This document shows positions 36,309-45,691 of a DNA stretch of 64,000 nucleotides, piece by piece. The position numbers and the translations under genes were made by a program. The notes beneath the pieces are model-generated. The model searched no databases and was not told the origin of the DNA. It saw nothing but the letters and a program-made list of their open reading frames with translations. The DNA is taken from assembly GCF_009720145.1 (NCBI RefSeq), contig NZ_CP046252.1, positions 2,170,001 to 2,234,000 on the forward strand. The letters are read 5' to 3'. Positions within the stretch are counted from its first letter, which is position 1; the number at the start of each line of letters is the position of its first letter. The stretch is from Sphingobium sp. CAP-1 (GTDB taxonomy: Bacteria; Pseudomonadota; Alphaproteobacteria; Sphingomonadales; Sphingomonadaceae).

Positions 36309-37052
36309 CTACTGGGGGGTGTAGGCGATGCCGGAACCGAGGAACTTCTTGGTCGCGGCGCGAGCATCGATCTCGGCTTGCGCCCGGCGCGCCTGCTCGA
36401 TCGTTTCGGCGCGATATTGCGCGGCCATCATGTTCTGGATCTGGAATTGCTGCTTTGCGGTCAGGGCGAGCAGTTGATTGGCCGCCTGCTGCGCCTGTAG
36501 CGCACCCTCGGCGCCCTGGCTCTTGGCGATGATCGCCGCGAGGGTCTGGGCGTCGGCGGCGACGTTCTCGACGACCTGCGCCTGCACGGTCATGGTCTGC
36601 TGATAGGCTGACATGGTCGTGTCGAGCCGGGCGCGGGCGGCGATCACCTGATCGTTGGTACGCAAGGCCTGGCCAAAGCTCTGCGGAAACATCTGCCGAA
36701 ATTGCTGGTCGAGGCCGGACACCTGGAAACGAATGCCCTGTGCCTGGCCCATCAGCCGGTCGATCTGCTGCAATGTCTGGGTGATCGCCTGCAGTTCGGG
36801 GAAATCGATGCGGGTCAGGTTCTTCGCCTGATTGATCAGCATGTTCGCTTCATTCTGAAGCGACTGGATCTGGTTGTTGATTTGTTGGAGGGTACGCGCG
36901 GCGGTCAGCAGGTTCTGGCTGTAGTTGCTGGGATCGAAGACCACGATCGCCTGTGCCGGGGTGCTGGTCATGGCCAGTCCTACGAAGAGGGACCCGGCGG
37001 CGCTAGCGCTGAGCGCGCTCGCGATCAGATACTTGCGAGTGAGGAAACGCAT
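36309..37052 (-). CDS. trbJ: Conjugal transfer protein TrbJ (VirB5 homologue)
   Basis: A 247-residue exported protein. The ATG at 37052 follows AAGGAG with seven bases spacing and opens a signal peptide ending about STPAQA at residue 35. The mature part is a long alpha-helical, Gln-rich coiled coil (LQQINNQIQSLQNEANMLIN) as in VirB5 minor pilins. It lies four bases after trbE. Confidence 0.92.
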   Translation of the reverse strand: MRFLTRKYLIASALSASAAGSLFVGLAMTSTPAQAIVVFDPSNYSQNLLTAARTLQQINNQIQSLQNEANMLINQAKNLTRIDFPELQAITQTLQQIDRLMGQAQGIRFQVSGLDQQFRQMFPQSFGQALRTNDQVIAARARLDTTMSAYQQTMTVQAQVVENVAADAQTLAAIIAKSQGAEGALQAQQAANQLLALTAKQQFQIQNMMAAQYRAETIEQARRAQAEIDARAATKKFLGSGIAYTPQ

Positions 37053-37056
37053 CACA

Positions 37057-39492
37057 TTACTCCTTGGCTTGGGGGGCGGGAAAATCGGAAAGAAGGTCGG
37101 CGGCCCAGTCGAGGTCGGCATCGACGAGGAAGCGCGCAGCGAAATCCGCCTCTCCGTCCTCGGCGAGCATCGCGTCAATCCGCGCTTGCGTGGCGGGATC
37201 GGAAGCGCCGCACAGGGCGAGCGAGATCGGCCCCAGGCCGAGTTCGAACAGCCGGTTGCCGCGCGCGGACTGCAGGTAATATTGCCGCTTGGGGGTAGCG
37301 CGGCTGACCAGCTCGATCTGGCGGTCGTTCAACCCGAACCGCTCATAAGCCTCCCGGCTCTGCGGCTCGATCGCGCGGTCGTTGGGCAGCAGGATGCGCT
37401 GCGGGCAACTCTCGATGATGGCCGGGGCGATACTGCTCGAGGCGATGTCTGCAAGGCTCTGGGTCGCGAACAGCACTGCGACGTTCTTCTTGCGCAGCAC
37501 CTTCAGCCATTCGCGGATGCGCGCGGCGAAGAGCGGATGGTCGAGGAAGATCCACGCTTCGTCGAGCACCAACAAGGTCGGCCGTCCGTCGAACCGCTCC
37601 TCCAGCCGATGGAAGAGATAGGTCAGCACCGGCGCGACGACGCCAGCCTGGCTCATCAGCGCCTCGGTCTCGAAGCACTGGACATCGGCGAAGGCGAACT
37701 GCTGTTCGGCTGCGTCGAGCAGCCGGCCATAGGGACCGTCGAGCGTGTAAGCGCCGAGCGCCGTTCGAAGCGCGTTCGACTGCAGGAGCAACGTAAGTCC
37801 GGTTAGGGTGCGTTCTTCCGGAGGAGCAGATGCGAGACTGCCAAGCGCGGACCAGACCGCATCCTTGACCTCCGGGGTCACCGCGACTTTTTCGTGCGCC
37901 AGCAGCGCGCCGATCCATTCGGCTGCCCAACTCCGCTCTGTGGCATCGTCGATCCGGCGCAGCGGCTGGAACGCCAATGTTTCGCCGATGTCCGCGCCGA
38001 GCCCGAGCGCGTGGTGCGCTCCGCCCATCGCCAGCACGGCGGCGCGCGCCGAAAATCCCTTGTCGAAGATGTAGACCTGCGAGTTCGCGTAGCGGCGGAA
38101 CTGGAGCACCATCAGCGCGAGCAGAACGGATTTGCCGGCTCCGGTCGGTCCGACCACCAGCATGTGGCCGACATCGCCGACATGGGTCAAGAGGCGGAAC
38201 GGCGTCGATCCCGCCGTACTGGCCTGCAGCAACGGTGGCCCGTCGAGATGGGCATTTCGCACCGGCCCGGCCCAGACCGATGACAGCGGCATCAGGTGCG
38301 CAAGGTTCAGCGTGTGGACAAGCGGCTGGCGGACATTGGCGTAGGTCTGGCCCGGCAGCGATGAAAGCCAGGCTTCCACCGCGTTGACGCCCTCGCGGAT
38401 GGTCGTGAAGCCCAGCCCATTGACGATCCGTTCGACCTGTCGGACCTTGTCCTCGACCCGAGCGCGATCGGTGTCGCTGACCGTGATCGTTGTCGTCAGA
38501 TAGCCGAACGCGACATGGTCGCCGCCCAGCACCTGCAGCGCCAGGTCGGCATCGACCACCTTATTGTCGGCATCGGTATCGAGCAGCTGCGATGGCTGGT
38601 TGTACATGACCTCGCGCAGCAGCGCGGTGATCGACTTGCGCTTGTTGAACCATTGCCGACGCAGCCTGGTCAGCGCCCTGGTCGCATCGCTCTTGTCGAG
38701 CGCGATGAAACGCGTGACCCAGCGATACCCGAAATCCTGATGGTTGAGCGCGTCGAAAATGCCCGGCCGGCTCATGCTGGGGAAGCCGAGCACGGTCAGC
38801 GTGCGGATGTGCACATCGCCAAGCCGCGGCTCCAGGCCACCGGTGAGCGGGGTGTCGGGGAGCAGCGCGTCGAGATAGATCGGCGTCTCGGGCACCGCCA
38901 CGGGATGCAGCCGCGGCGAGATTGTCCCGTGCAGGAACGTCAACGTCTCGGCATCGTCGAGCGCCCGAACCTCGGGCATGAAGCTGCCAAGGAGGTCGAG
39001 AGCGCGATCGCTCTCCGCGATGAAGCTCGCAAGCGCGCCGCGCCAGTCCCGGCCCTTATCCGCATCCGGACGCTCGACCAGCGACCGTCCTGCCGCTTCC
39101 GCGCTGTCGGGCGTCGGAAGCCAGGTCAAAGTTAGGTGATACCGGCTCTCATAATGCTCTCCCTCGGCTAGGAAGTTGGCGCGGCGTTCCTGATCGACGA
39201 GCCAGGACGCGGGTTCCGGGAAGATGCTGTCGGGATAGGCCGAAGCCTCGCGCCGTTCGGCGTCGAAGAACAGCGCCCAGCCCGTGCCGAAGCGCTTGAG
39301 CACGTTGTTGGCCCGGGCACAGGCGGAGACCAATTCGCCTTCGGTGGCGGACTCAAGATCGGGACCGCGGAACCGCAGCGTGCGCTGGAAGCTGCCGTCC
39401 TTGTTCAGGATGACACCCGGCGCGATCAGCGCCGCCCAGGGAAGATGATCGGCGAGCCGATCGGGCCGACGGCGATATTCGGCAAGGTTCAT
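37057..39492 (-). CDS. trbE: Conjugal transfer ATPase TrbE (VirB4 homologue)
   Basis: An 811-residue VirB4-type ATPase. The ATG at 39492 overlaps the trbD stop (ATGA) and begins MNLAEYRRRPDRLADHLPW, the usual TrbE start. The CagE/TrbE N-terminal domain is followed by Walker A GPTGAGKS in MLVVGPTGAGKSVLLALMV and Walker B PTLLVLDEAWIFLDHP. It energises pilus assembly and DNA transfer at the inner membrane. Full length. Confidence 0.95.
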   Translation of the reverse strand: MNLAEYRRRPDRLADHLPWAALIAPGVILNKDGSFQRTLRFRGPDLESATEGELVSACARANNVLKRFGTGWALFFDAERREASAYPDSIFPEPASWLVDQERRANFLAEGEHYESRYHLTLTWLPTPDSAEAAGRSLVERPDADKGRDWRGALASFIAESDRALDLLGSFMPEVRALDDAETLTFLHGTISPRLHPVAVPETPIYLDALLPDTPLTGGLEPRLGDVHIRTLTVLGFPSMSRPGIFDALNHQDFGYRWVTRFIALDKSDATRALTRLRRQWFNKRKSITALLREVMYNQPSQLLDTDADNKVVDADLALQVLGGDHVAFGYLTTTITVSDTDRARVEDKVRQVERIVNGLGFTTIREGVNAVEAWLSSLPGQTYANVRQPLVHTLNLAHLMPLSSVWAGPVRNAHLDGPPLLQASTAGSTPFRLLTHVGDVGHMLVVGPTGAGKSVLLALMVLQFRRYANSQVYIFDKGFSARAAVLAMGGAHHALGLGADIGETLAFQPLRRIDDATERSWAAEWIGALLAHEKVAVTPEVKDAVWSALGSLASAPPEERTLTGLTLLLQSNALRTALGAYTLDGPYGRLLDAAEQQFAFADVQCFETEALMSQAGVVAPVLTYLFHRLEERFDGRPTLLVLDEAWIFLDHPLFAARIREWLKVLRKKNVAVLFATQSLADIASSSIAPAIIESCPQRILLPNDRAIEPQSREAYERFGLNDRQIELVSRATPKRQYYLQSARGNRLFELGLGPISLALCGASDPATQARIDAMLAEDGEADFAARFLVDADLDWAADLLSDFPAPQAKE

Positions 39493-39761
39493 CACGCGAG
39501 ATAGCCCTTCTGGCGGAGGTGGCGGATGAGGACCGGCGCGAAGTCCGGGTCGCGCCGGGCGGCGAACACGGCGATGCTGTGCCCGACAGCCCAGAGCAGG
39601 AGGCCAGCGATCCACTGCTGGAGCCCGAGTCCGACCGCAGCCGCGATCGTCCCGTTGACGATCGCCAGCCCGCGGGGCGCGCCGCTGAGTAGGATCGGTG
39701 ACCCGAGACTCCCGTGGATGGGAGCCTCGAAGCCTTCGATGTGCTGGCCAGCACGAATCAC
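39492..39761 (-). CDS. trbD: Conjugal transfer protein TrbD (VirB3 homologue)
   Basis: An 89-residue protein from a GTG at 39761 that overlaps the trbC stop; a longer frame is open but upstream residues are trbC shadow. It begins IRAGQHIEGFEAPIHGSLG and has two hydrophobic stretches (LAIVNGTIAAAVGLGL and IAGLLLWAVGHSIAVFAA), matching TrbD/VirB3. It partners TrbE in the inner membrane. Confidence 0.9.
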   Translation of the reverse strand: MIRAGQHIEGFEAPIHGSLGSPILLSGAPRGLAIVNGTIAAAVGLGLQQWIAGLLLWAVGHSIAVFAARRDPDFAPVLIRHLRQKGYLA

Positions 39762-40093
39762 GAGATCAGCGCTCCGCCGCCGAAGCTGAAGAAGCTGAGG
39801 AAGAAGCTCGACGCAGCGAACGCGATCGACAAACCGAACACGATCTGGATCAGACGCCGGAAGCCGCCGCTGCTCTCGCCGAACGCCAGCGTGAGTCCGG
39901 TCGTGATGATGACGATGACGGCGACGATCTTCGCGACCGGACCCTGGACCGATTCCAACACCTGCTGGAGCGGCTGCTCCCAGGGCATGCCCGACCCGGC
40001 TGCCTGCGCGCTGGTGGTGACAGCGAGACCCAAACCGATAGCTGCGCCGACGATGAAGGTGGTGCCGCGCGATGGAATTCTGGCAAGCTGCAT
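39758..40093 (-). CDS. trbC: Conjugal pilin TrbC (VirB2 homologue)
   Basis: A 111-residue pro-pilin. The ATG at 40093 has AAGGAG seven bases upstream; an ATG two codons earlier sits directly on that site. A signal peptide (TFIVGAAIGLGLAVTTSAQA) precedes a mature pilin with two hydrophobic helices separated by GESSGGFRRLIQI. It is the major subunit of the mating pilus. Confidence 0.9.
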   Translation of the reverse strand: MQLARIPSRGTTFIVGAAIGLGLAVTTSAQAAGSGMPWEQPLQQVLESVQGPVAKIVAVIVIITTGLTLAFGESSGGFRRLIQIVFGLSIAFAASSFFLSFFSFGGGALIS

Positions 40094-40095
40094 GG

Positions 40096-41085
40096 TCATT
40101 CTCCTTGAGGGGTGAGAGGTATGAGGAGGTCGGCGAGCGCGTAGGTGCCGGTGTTGGGATCGAGCCCGGCGACGCGCGCGATGCTGGCAATGCGGCGCTG
40201 GATGCCGCGGCCGGAGATGAAGACGATGATGTCGATCGCTTCGGCGATCAGCCGGCGGGGCACGGTGACCACTGCCTCCTGAACCAAGCCCTCGAGCCTA
40301 TAGAGAGCGGAGATGGCGCTGTTGGCGTGGACGGTAGCGATGCCGCCCGGATGGCCCGTGTTCCAGGCCTTGAGCATGTCGAGTGCCTCGGGGCCGCGCA
40401 CCTCGCCGACGACGATACGGTCGGGACGCAGGCGGAGGGTCGAACGGACGAGATCTGCCATCGTCACGATGCCCGGCCGGGTGCGCAGCGCGACAGTGTC
40501 GGGTGCCGGGCTTTGAAGCTCGCGCGTGTCCTCAATGAGGATGACCCGCTCGTCCACCCAGGCCATTTCCGCAAGCAAGGCGTTGGCGAGGGTTGTCTTG
40601 CCCGAGCTCGTGCCACCGGCGACCAGAATGTTGTAGCGCTGTGTGACGCAGGCCTTCAGCCGATCGGCAGCCGCCTGCGTCATGATGCCATCGGTGACAT
40701 AGTCGTCGAGGCTGTAGAGACGCTCGGCCGGCTTGCGGATCGAGAAGCAGGGTGCGGTCGACACGGGCGGTAGCACGCCTTCGAATCGTTCACCGGCGCG
40801 CCCCTCAATGTGCGGCGGCAGCTCAGCCGACACGATCGGGGCATCACCATGCACCTCGGCACGCGCATGCGACGCCACGAGCCGGATGATCCGTTCTACC
40901 TGCGCCGCTTCCATCCGGACTTCGGTATCGGAGCGGCCTTCGCCGAGACGGTCGAGACGTAGCGCTCCGTCCGGGTTGACCATAATCTCGATGACGCGTG
41001 GGTCGGCCAGCGCCGCGGCAATTACCGGCCCCATCGCGGTGCGCAACATCGCGCGCTTGCGGTTCGCGGAAATCCCCGCGATCAC
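40096..41085 (-). CDS. trbB: Conjugal transfer ATPase TrbB (VirB11 homologue)
   Basis: A 329-residue hexameric secretion ATPase. Walker A GGTSSGKT lies in ILVAGGTSSGKTTLANALL, the Asp box follows in VILIEDTRELQ, and VRSTLRLRPDRIVVGEVRG and TGHPGGIATVHANSA are the Walker B and His-box regions. Its start overlaps the end of the copG gene by four bases. Confidence 0.95.
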   Translation of the reverse strand: MIAGISANRKRAMLRTAMGPVIAAALADPRVIEIMVNPDGALRLDRLGEGRSDTEVRMEAAQVERIIRLVASHARAEVHGDAPIVSAELPPHIEGRAGERFEGVLPPVSTAPCFSIRKPAERLYSLDDYVTDGIMTQAAADRLKACVTQRYNILVAGGTSSGKTTLANALLAEMAWVDERVILIEDTRELQSPAPDTVALRTRPGIVTMADLVRSTLRLRPDRIVVGEVRGPEALDMLKAWNTGHPGGIATVHANSAISALYRLEGLVQEAVVTVPRRLIAEAIDIIVFISGRGIQRRIASIARVAGLDPNTGTYALADLLIPLTPQGE

Positions 41086-41504
41086 TGGCCGGACTCCGTG
41101 CCGCCGCCAAATCCGTCCGCGATCGTTCGCCGCCCAGCGGCTATCTGCCGCCCGACTTGGGCGATGAACGCCTCGAACCGCTTGGCCGCAATGGCGCGCC
41201 CAGCCTGGTCATTCTCCGCAAGCGGGGCCTGGATCGCCAGTTCATAGCGCACGAAGAGCGCCAGCGTTTCGAGCTGGATATGGCCGTCGCGTTCGAGCCT
41301 GCCGATCGCGGCCGTCATGCGATCGAGCCGGAGGCCAAAGCGATCCTCCAGTTCGGAAGCGCCGCGTCGATTGAGCCAGGCGGTGACGGCATCAGCGAGG
41401 ATCGCCGATTTGGAAGCGCCGGGTTTGGCCGCGAGTGCTTCGAGACGGTCGCTGACCGGCTTCGGCAGGAAGAGCTGGTGACGGATCTTCTCGACCATGG
41501 TCAC
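41082..41504 (-). CDS. CopG-family ribbon-helix-helix protein
   Basis: A 140-residue protein with an N-terminal ribbon-helix-helix (HQLFLPKPVSDRLEALAA then SKSAILADAVTAWLN) and a longer helical tail. A CopG gene between traG and trbB is standard in alphaproteobacterial Trb operons and probably regulates transfer genes. It overlaps both neighbours by four bases. Confidence 0.85.
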   Translation of the reverse strand: MTMVEKIRHQLFLPKPVSDRLEALAAKPGASKSAILADAVTAWLNRRGASELEDRFGLRLDRMTAAIGRLERDGHIQLETLALFVRYELAIQAPLAENDQAGRAIAAKRFEAFIAQVGRQIAAGRRTIADGFGGGTESGQ

Positions 41505-43552
41505 AGGTCCAGTTGCAGGTCGCCGGGCCGATGCCCGTCCGAGCCATCTCCGCCCGCGTCGATGGCGTATACAGTGCGTGCGGTGCCCAGAGCGCGGGCC
41601 TGGTCCATCGCACGCTGGTCCGCCGCGATATCTTCGTCGCCGTCACCAAGACCGAGCGGATCGACAGTCGCTGGATCGGGCGTCAGCGGACGCTCGGGTT
41701 CCTGGCCCGGATGGCGCGCCTGTTCGAGCCCGCCACCGACATCATCGCGGACATCATCCGCGCTACCCGCAAGGCGGGCATCGGTGCCGCGTACGATACC
41801 GGCCCAGTCATCCGGCCGCGATGCCGGCCGATCGACATAGTCGCCTTCGCTGAGTGCGGGCGGCGAAAGCACGCGGGCCTTGAACGTGCTGTCCTCATAG
41901 TAACGCAGCTTGGCGGCGCGGATCGGGGGCGTCCCGGCGACGAGCACCAGTTCGTCGGTCGAGGGTAGCTGCATCACTTCGCCAGGCGTCAAAAGAGCGC
42001 GCGCGGTCTCCTGTCGGCTGACCATGACATGGGCGAGCCAGGGTGCGAGCCGATGTCCGGCATAGTTGCGCATCGCGCGCTGTTCGGTCGCAGTGCCGAG
42101 CGCATCGGAGATGCGCTTCGCCGTCCGCTCGTCGTTGGTCGCGAACGCGACACGGACGTGGCAGTTGTCGAGGATGGCGTTGTGCTCGCCATAAGCCTTC
42201 TCGATCTGGTTGAGGCTCTGCGCGATCAGGAAGGCCCGAACCCCATAGCCGGCGAGGAAGGCGAGGCTGGTCTCGAAGAAGTCCAGCCTTCCCAGCGCCG
42301 GGAACTCGTCAAGCATCATCAGCAGTTTGTGACGGACAGCCGTGTCGGTGCCGTGCTCGGCGTGCAGATGCTCGGTGAGCCGCCGGCCGATCTGGTTGAG
42401 CACAAGACGGATCAGCGGCTTGGTGCGGCTGATGTCTGACGGCGGCACCACCAGGTAGAGCGATACCGGTGACTTGCCGGCGACGAGATCGGCGATCCGC
42501 CAATCGCAGCGTGAAGTGACCATCGCGACCGTCGGATCGCGGTAGAGGCCGAGGAACGACATGGCCGTCGACAGCACCCCGGAACGCTCGTTCTCGGACT
42601 TGTTGAGAACCTCGCGCGCGGCCGACGCGACAACCGGATGGACGACCGGCGCTTCTGCCGTGCCGAGATGGTTGGTGCTCATCATCCGGCGCAGCGTGGT
42701 TGTGAAAGGGCGCTGCGGATCGGAAAGGAACGACGCGACGCGCGCCAGCGTCTTCTCTTCCTCGGCGTAAAGGATATGGAGGATCGTGCCGACCAGCAGC
42801 GAGTGGCTAGTCTTCTCCCAGTGGTTACGCCGTTCGAGCGCGCCTTCTGGGTCGACCAGGATGTCGGCGATGTTCTGGACGTCGCGCACCTCGTCGGTGC
42901 CGCGCCGGACCTCGAGGAGCGGATTGTAGCGTGCGGAGTGCGCGTCGGTTGGGTTGAAGAGCAGGCAATGTGAGAAGCGCTGGCGCCAGCCGGCTGTCAG
43001 CTGCCAGTTCTCGCCCTTGATGTCGTGGATGACGGCTGAACCGGACCAGCCGAGCAATGTAGGAACAACCAGGCCCACGCCCTTGCCGCTACGGGTCGGG
43101 GCAAATGCCATGATATGTTCGGGACCGTCGTGCCGAAGGTAGCGCGGCCCGGTTCGGCCAAGGAAAACGCCCGCTTCCGTGAGAAGCCCGGCCATGCGGA
43201 TATCCTTGGCGGTTGCCCAGCGGGCAGATCCGTAGGTGGTGACGTTTCGCCGTTGCCGCGCGCGCCACAAAGACCCGAAGATCGCTGCGGCGCATCCGAT
43301 CAGGCCGCTCGCGGCAGCTATCGCGCCTGCTTCTTCGAATATCGTCGGAGCATAAGCCTCAAACGAGAACCACCAACCGAACAGAGCCCAGGGCAAGTAA
43401 ACCGGATGGCCGAACGCTATGAACCAAGGTCGGCCAAGCTCGGCCTGGTAGGCCAGTTCAGCCGCAACCCACTGCGTGGCAGACCAAACGCCCGCCAACA
43501 CGATGGCGAATACGACAATGATCTGTCCTATAAGAAGTTTGGTCGGGGTCAT
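41501..43552 (-). CDS. traG: Type IV coupling protein TraG (VirD4 homologue)
   Basis: A 683-residue coupling protein. The ATG at 43552 has GGAGG five bases upstream; a GTG at 43570 is less likely. Two N-terminal membrane helices (LLIGQIIVVFAIVLAGVW and PVYLPWALFGWWFSFEA) are followed by Walker A APTRSGKGVGLVVPTLLGW and Walker B KLLMMLDEFPALGRLDF. It recruits the relaxosome to the channel. It is the first gene of the trb operon; a relaxase gene, often close upstream, is not in the window. Confidence 0.94.
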   Translation of the reverse strand: MTPTKLLIGQIIVVFAIVLAGVWSATQWVAAELAYQAELGRPWFIAFGHPVYLPWALFGWWFSFEAYAPTIFEEAGAIAAASGLIGCAAAIFGSLWRARQRRNVTTYGSARWATAKDIRMAGLLTEAGVFLGRTGPRYLRHDGPEHIMAFAPTRSGKGVGLVVPTLLGWSGSAVIHDIKGENWQLTAGWRQRFSHCLLFNPTDAHSARYNPLLEVRRGTDEVRDVQNIADILVDPEGALERRNHWEKTSHSLLVGTILHILYAEEEKTLARVASFLSDPQRPFTTTLRRMMSTNHLGTAEAPVVHPVVASAAREVLNKSENERSGVLSTAMSFLGLYRDPTVAMVTSRCDWRIADLVAGKSPVSLYLVVPPSDISRTKPLIRLVLNQIGRRLTEHLHAEHGTDTAVRHKLLMMLDEFPALGRLDFFETSLAFLAGYGVRAFLIAQSLNQIEKAYGEHNAILDNCHVRVAFATNDERTAKRISDALGTATEQRAMRNYAGHRLAPWLAHVMVSRQETARALLTPGEVMQLPSTDELVLVAGTPPIRAAKLRYYEDSTFKARVLSPPALSEGDYVDRPASRPDDWAGIVRGTDARLAGSADDVRDDVGGGLEQARHPGQEPERPLTPDPATVDPLGLGDGDEDIAADQRAMDQARALGTARTVYAIDAGGDGSDGHRPGDLQLDL

Positions 43553-43891
43553 GCGGGCCTCCGCCCGCACGAGAATCAGCCTGTGCGGGCTCGGCCGCTA
43601 AATTCAGCGATCTCGGATTTCAGCGTCAGTGCCTCTCCGGTGCCAGCAGATACCGTTCGGGGGAACCACAGCTCTCGCCAACATAGCCGCCGTTCAAGCC
43701 TCATATGGGCACCCTCAAAGCGGCCGTACATTCATCGAGTTGTAGGTAACTGTAAACGGGCGGCCCTGGGACATTTCCGCCGTTCGTGAGCGCGATGCGG
43801 AATGGCATGTCTTGTCAGGAGACGACGTCCGGTGCTTGCTCGGTCGGCTATAGAAGGGCAACAGAAAGTGGGCCGTGAAGGGTCTGGCAGC
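43553..43891. other. Intergenic region upstream of the conjugation operon
   Basis: About 340 bases that should carry the promoter of the traG-trb operon and the 3' end of the HEPN gene's transcript. I see no clear operator, terminator or gene. Confidence 0.4.
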
Positions 43892-45481
43892 CTAGTTCGG
43901 ATCCCGACGCTTGCGCTTTTCTTGTAGGCTGTGCAGCGGAAGCGAGCCGACAAGGTGATCCGGGTTGGCGCGCCGCTTCTCTCGCTCCTCGTGACCGATC
44001 GCAAATGATACATAAAACAGGGCTGATCGGGCGATCTGCATGAGCCGAATGGCCTTCGCTTCCAGTTCGTCACTTCCGATCGCGATTCCGAAGCCGTTCG
44101 CACTGGGCGTGCCGATCATGAACGGCTTGGCCCAACCCTCGCTCACACGAAGATAGGTGTGTTCGAGGGCGTTGCGGATCGCATGGAGTTCGCGGGCATC
44201 CGCCGCCGTGGTCTGTTTGAGCTGATCGTCGAACAGCTCCTTCGACAACCAGTAGAGTCCGCGCAGCGGCCAGTTCTTCGAGTTTTCGAATTGCGGCAGC
44301 AACCGTGCCTTGTTCTCGACCATCCAGACATTCTTGAAGCTGATCCGCTCGGGAACTTTGCCCAGCTTCCAATATCGGTCGACCAGGAAGGCTATCTTGT
44401 CGAGCAACGAATAGGCGATGCGAAACGCGGTACGGACCCGCTCGCTGGCGAGCGAGTAGAGCGGATAGTCGAGTGTGTCAGTGAGCGCGACATCGCGATC
44501 GGAAAAATGGACGCGAGTGCTGTTCATCCCTTCGAACAACATGTAGCGCGCCGAAACATATTCCTGCTTCATCTGGCTGAAGAAGCCGATGATCGGCGGC
44601 GGTGAATAGTCGCCGGGCCGTTCGTCGAATGCTTCGGTGATGCCGGGCAGCATCAAATCATCCGTCGCCGCAATGAGATGTGGCCCTAGGTCGTTCAGCG
44701 GACAAAGAAACAGTCGCTTGTCGAGGCACCATTGCCGATAGGTGCGCTCGGTTTTCGATCGGCCTGCTTCGCCCTCGTCAAGCCTCTGCATCGCCCGCGC
44801 GGCTACAACATTTAGCGCGCCTTCGAGTTGATCTGCCACCGCCTTGAACTGCGCGATCACGGGCTGCGGATCGACGGACTCGTTCACCGCGTCAGGCGCC
44901 ATCGCCGCGCACAGACTGTCATAGGCATGTAGCGCGAGGATAGCGCGCTCGCGATTATCGACAACCATGCCGGCATAGTGCTTCAGACCGGCTCCACGAT
45001 TGCCGAGCGCCATCGCGAATTGCGGGCCGATCCGCAGCGCATCGTCCCAGCCAGCGATGGCATCGATTGAGCGACCGACGATGTTCAGCAGGTTGGCGCG
45101 GTTGGTTAGAATCTGGCAGCGCCGCCCTATCTCCAGCATCGCGAAGCCCGGATGGTAGGTGGCGCGCGAGAGCGCCAACATCTCTTCCTGACGCTCTTCG
45201 CACTCCCATGCCCAGGACTGACGGACATTGGCGATGTGTGATCGCGCCGCCCAGGCATTGGCCCGGAAATACTCCGCCAGCGCCGCTTCCTTCTCGGCGA
45301 GCAGGCGCTTCGCCAGCTCGTCAAGGAGGTACAACGCCCGCTTTGCGCCTCGTTCAAACGATGCGTCGTGCGAGTCGTCGATCAGCTGCCCGATATGCTT
45401 GAGCGCTTCAGCATCGGTCATCTTGTTGATGCTGCGTTCGCATCTCCTGTTGAGAGCTTCGAGATCGGATTGGTTGGACAT
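43892..45481 (-). CDS. LA2681-type HEPN protein
   Basis: A 529-residue protein from the ATG at 45481 (MSNQSDLEALNRRCERSIN); the longer frame adds poor sequence. The N-terminal half is helical and TPR-like (WDDALRIGPQFAMALGNRGA). The C-terminal part contains RELHAIRNALEHTYLRV, an R-N-x3-H HEPN catalytic motif, within the layout of LA2681-like HEPN domains. HEPN proteins of this kind are predicted ribonucleases in defence. It is divergent from the SIR2 gene with a shared 210-base promoter region, which suggests a joint system. Confidence 0.7.
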   Translation of the reverse strand: MSNQSDLEALNRRCERSINKMTDAEALKHIGQLIDDSHDASFERGAKRALYLLDELAKRLLAEKEAALAEYFRANAWAARSHIANVRQSWAWECEERQEEMLALSRATYHPGFAMLEIGRRCQILTNRANLLNIVGRSIDAIAGWDDALRIGPQFAMALGNRGAGLKHYAGMVVDNRERAILALHAYDSLCAAMAPDAVNESVDPQPVIAQFKAVADQLEGALNVVAARAMQRLDEGEAGRSKTERTYRQWCLDKRLFLCPLNDLGPHLIAATDDLMLPGITEAFDERPGDYSPPPIIGFFSQMKQEYVSARYMLFEGMNSTRVHFSDRDVALTDTLDYPLYSLASERVRTAFRIAYSLLDKIAFLVDRYWKLGKVPERISFKNVWMVENKARLLPQFENSKNWPLRGLYWLSKELFDDQLKQTTAADARELHAIRNALEHTYLRVSEGWAKPFMIGTPSANGFGIAIGSDELEAKAIRLMQIARSALFYVSFAIGHEEREKRRANPDHLVGSLPLHSLQEKRKRRDPN

Positions 45482-45691
45482 CGTGGCTGGCTCGCCTAAC
45501 CTTGAGAAAGGATGAATTGTCTCGGATGCTCTGAGAATTGCGAGCCCTCGCGACGCCAATCGGGTAACATGACCGGCGGATCGCAATGATGCCGCTGCAC
45601 TCGATTTTGCGTGACTAATTATTGTTGGTCAATCTTCCCCGATCTCACCCTAAAATCTTGTGTTGTCACCTGTTTTGGTCATGTTGGAAAA

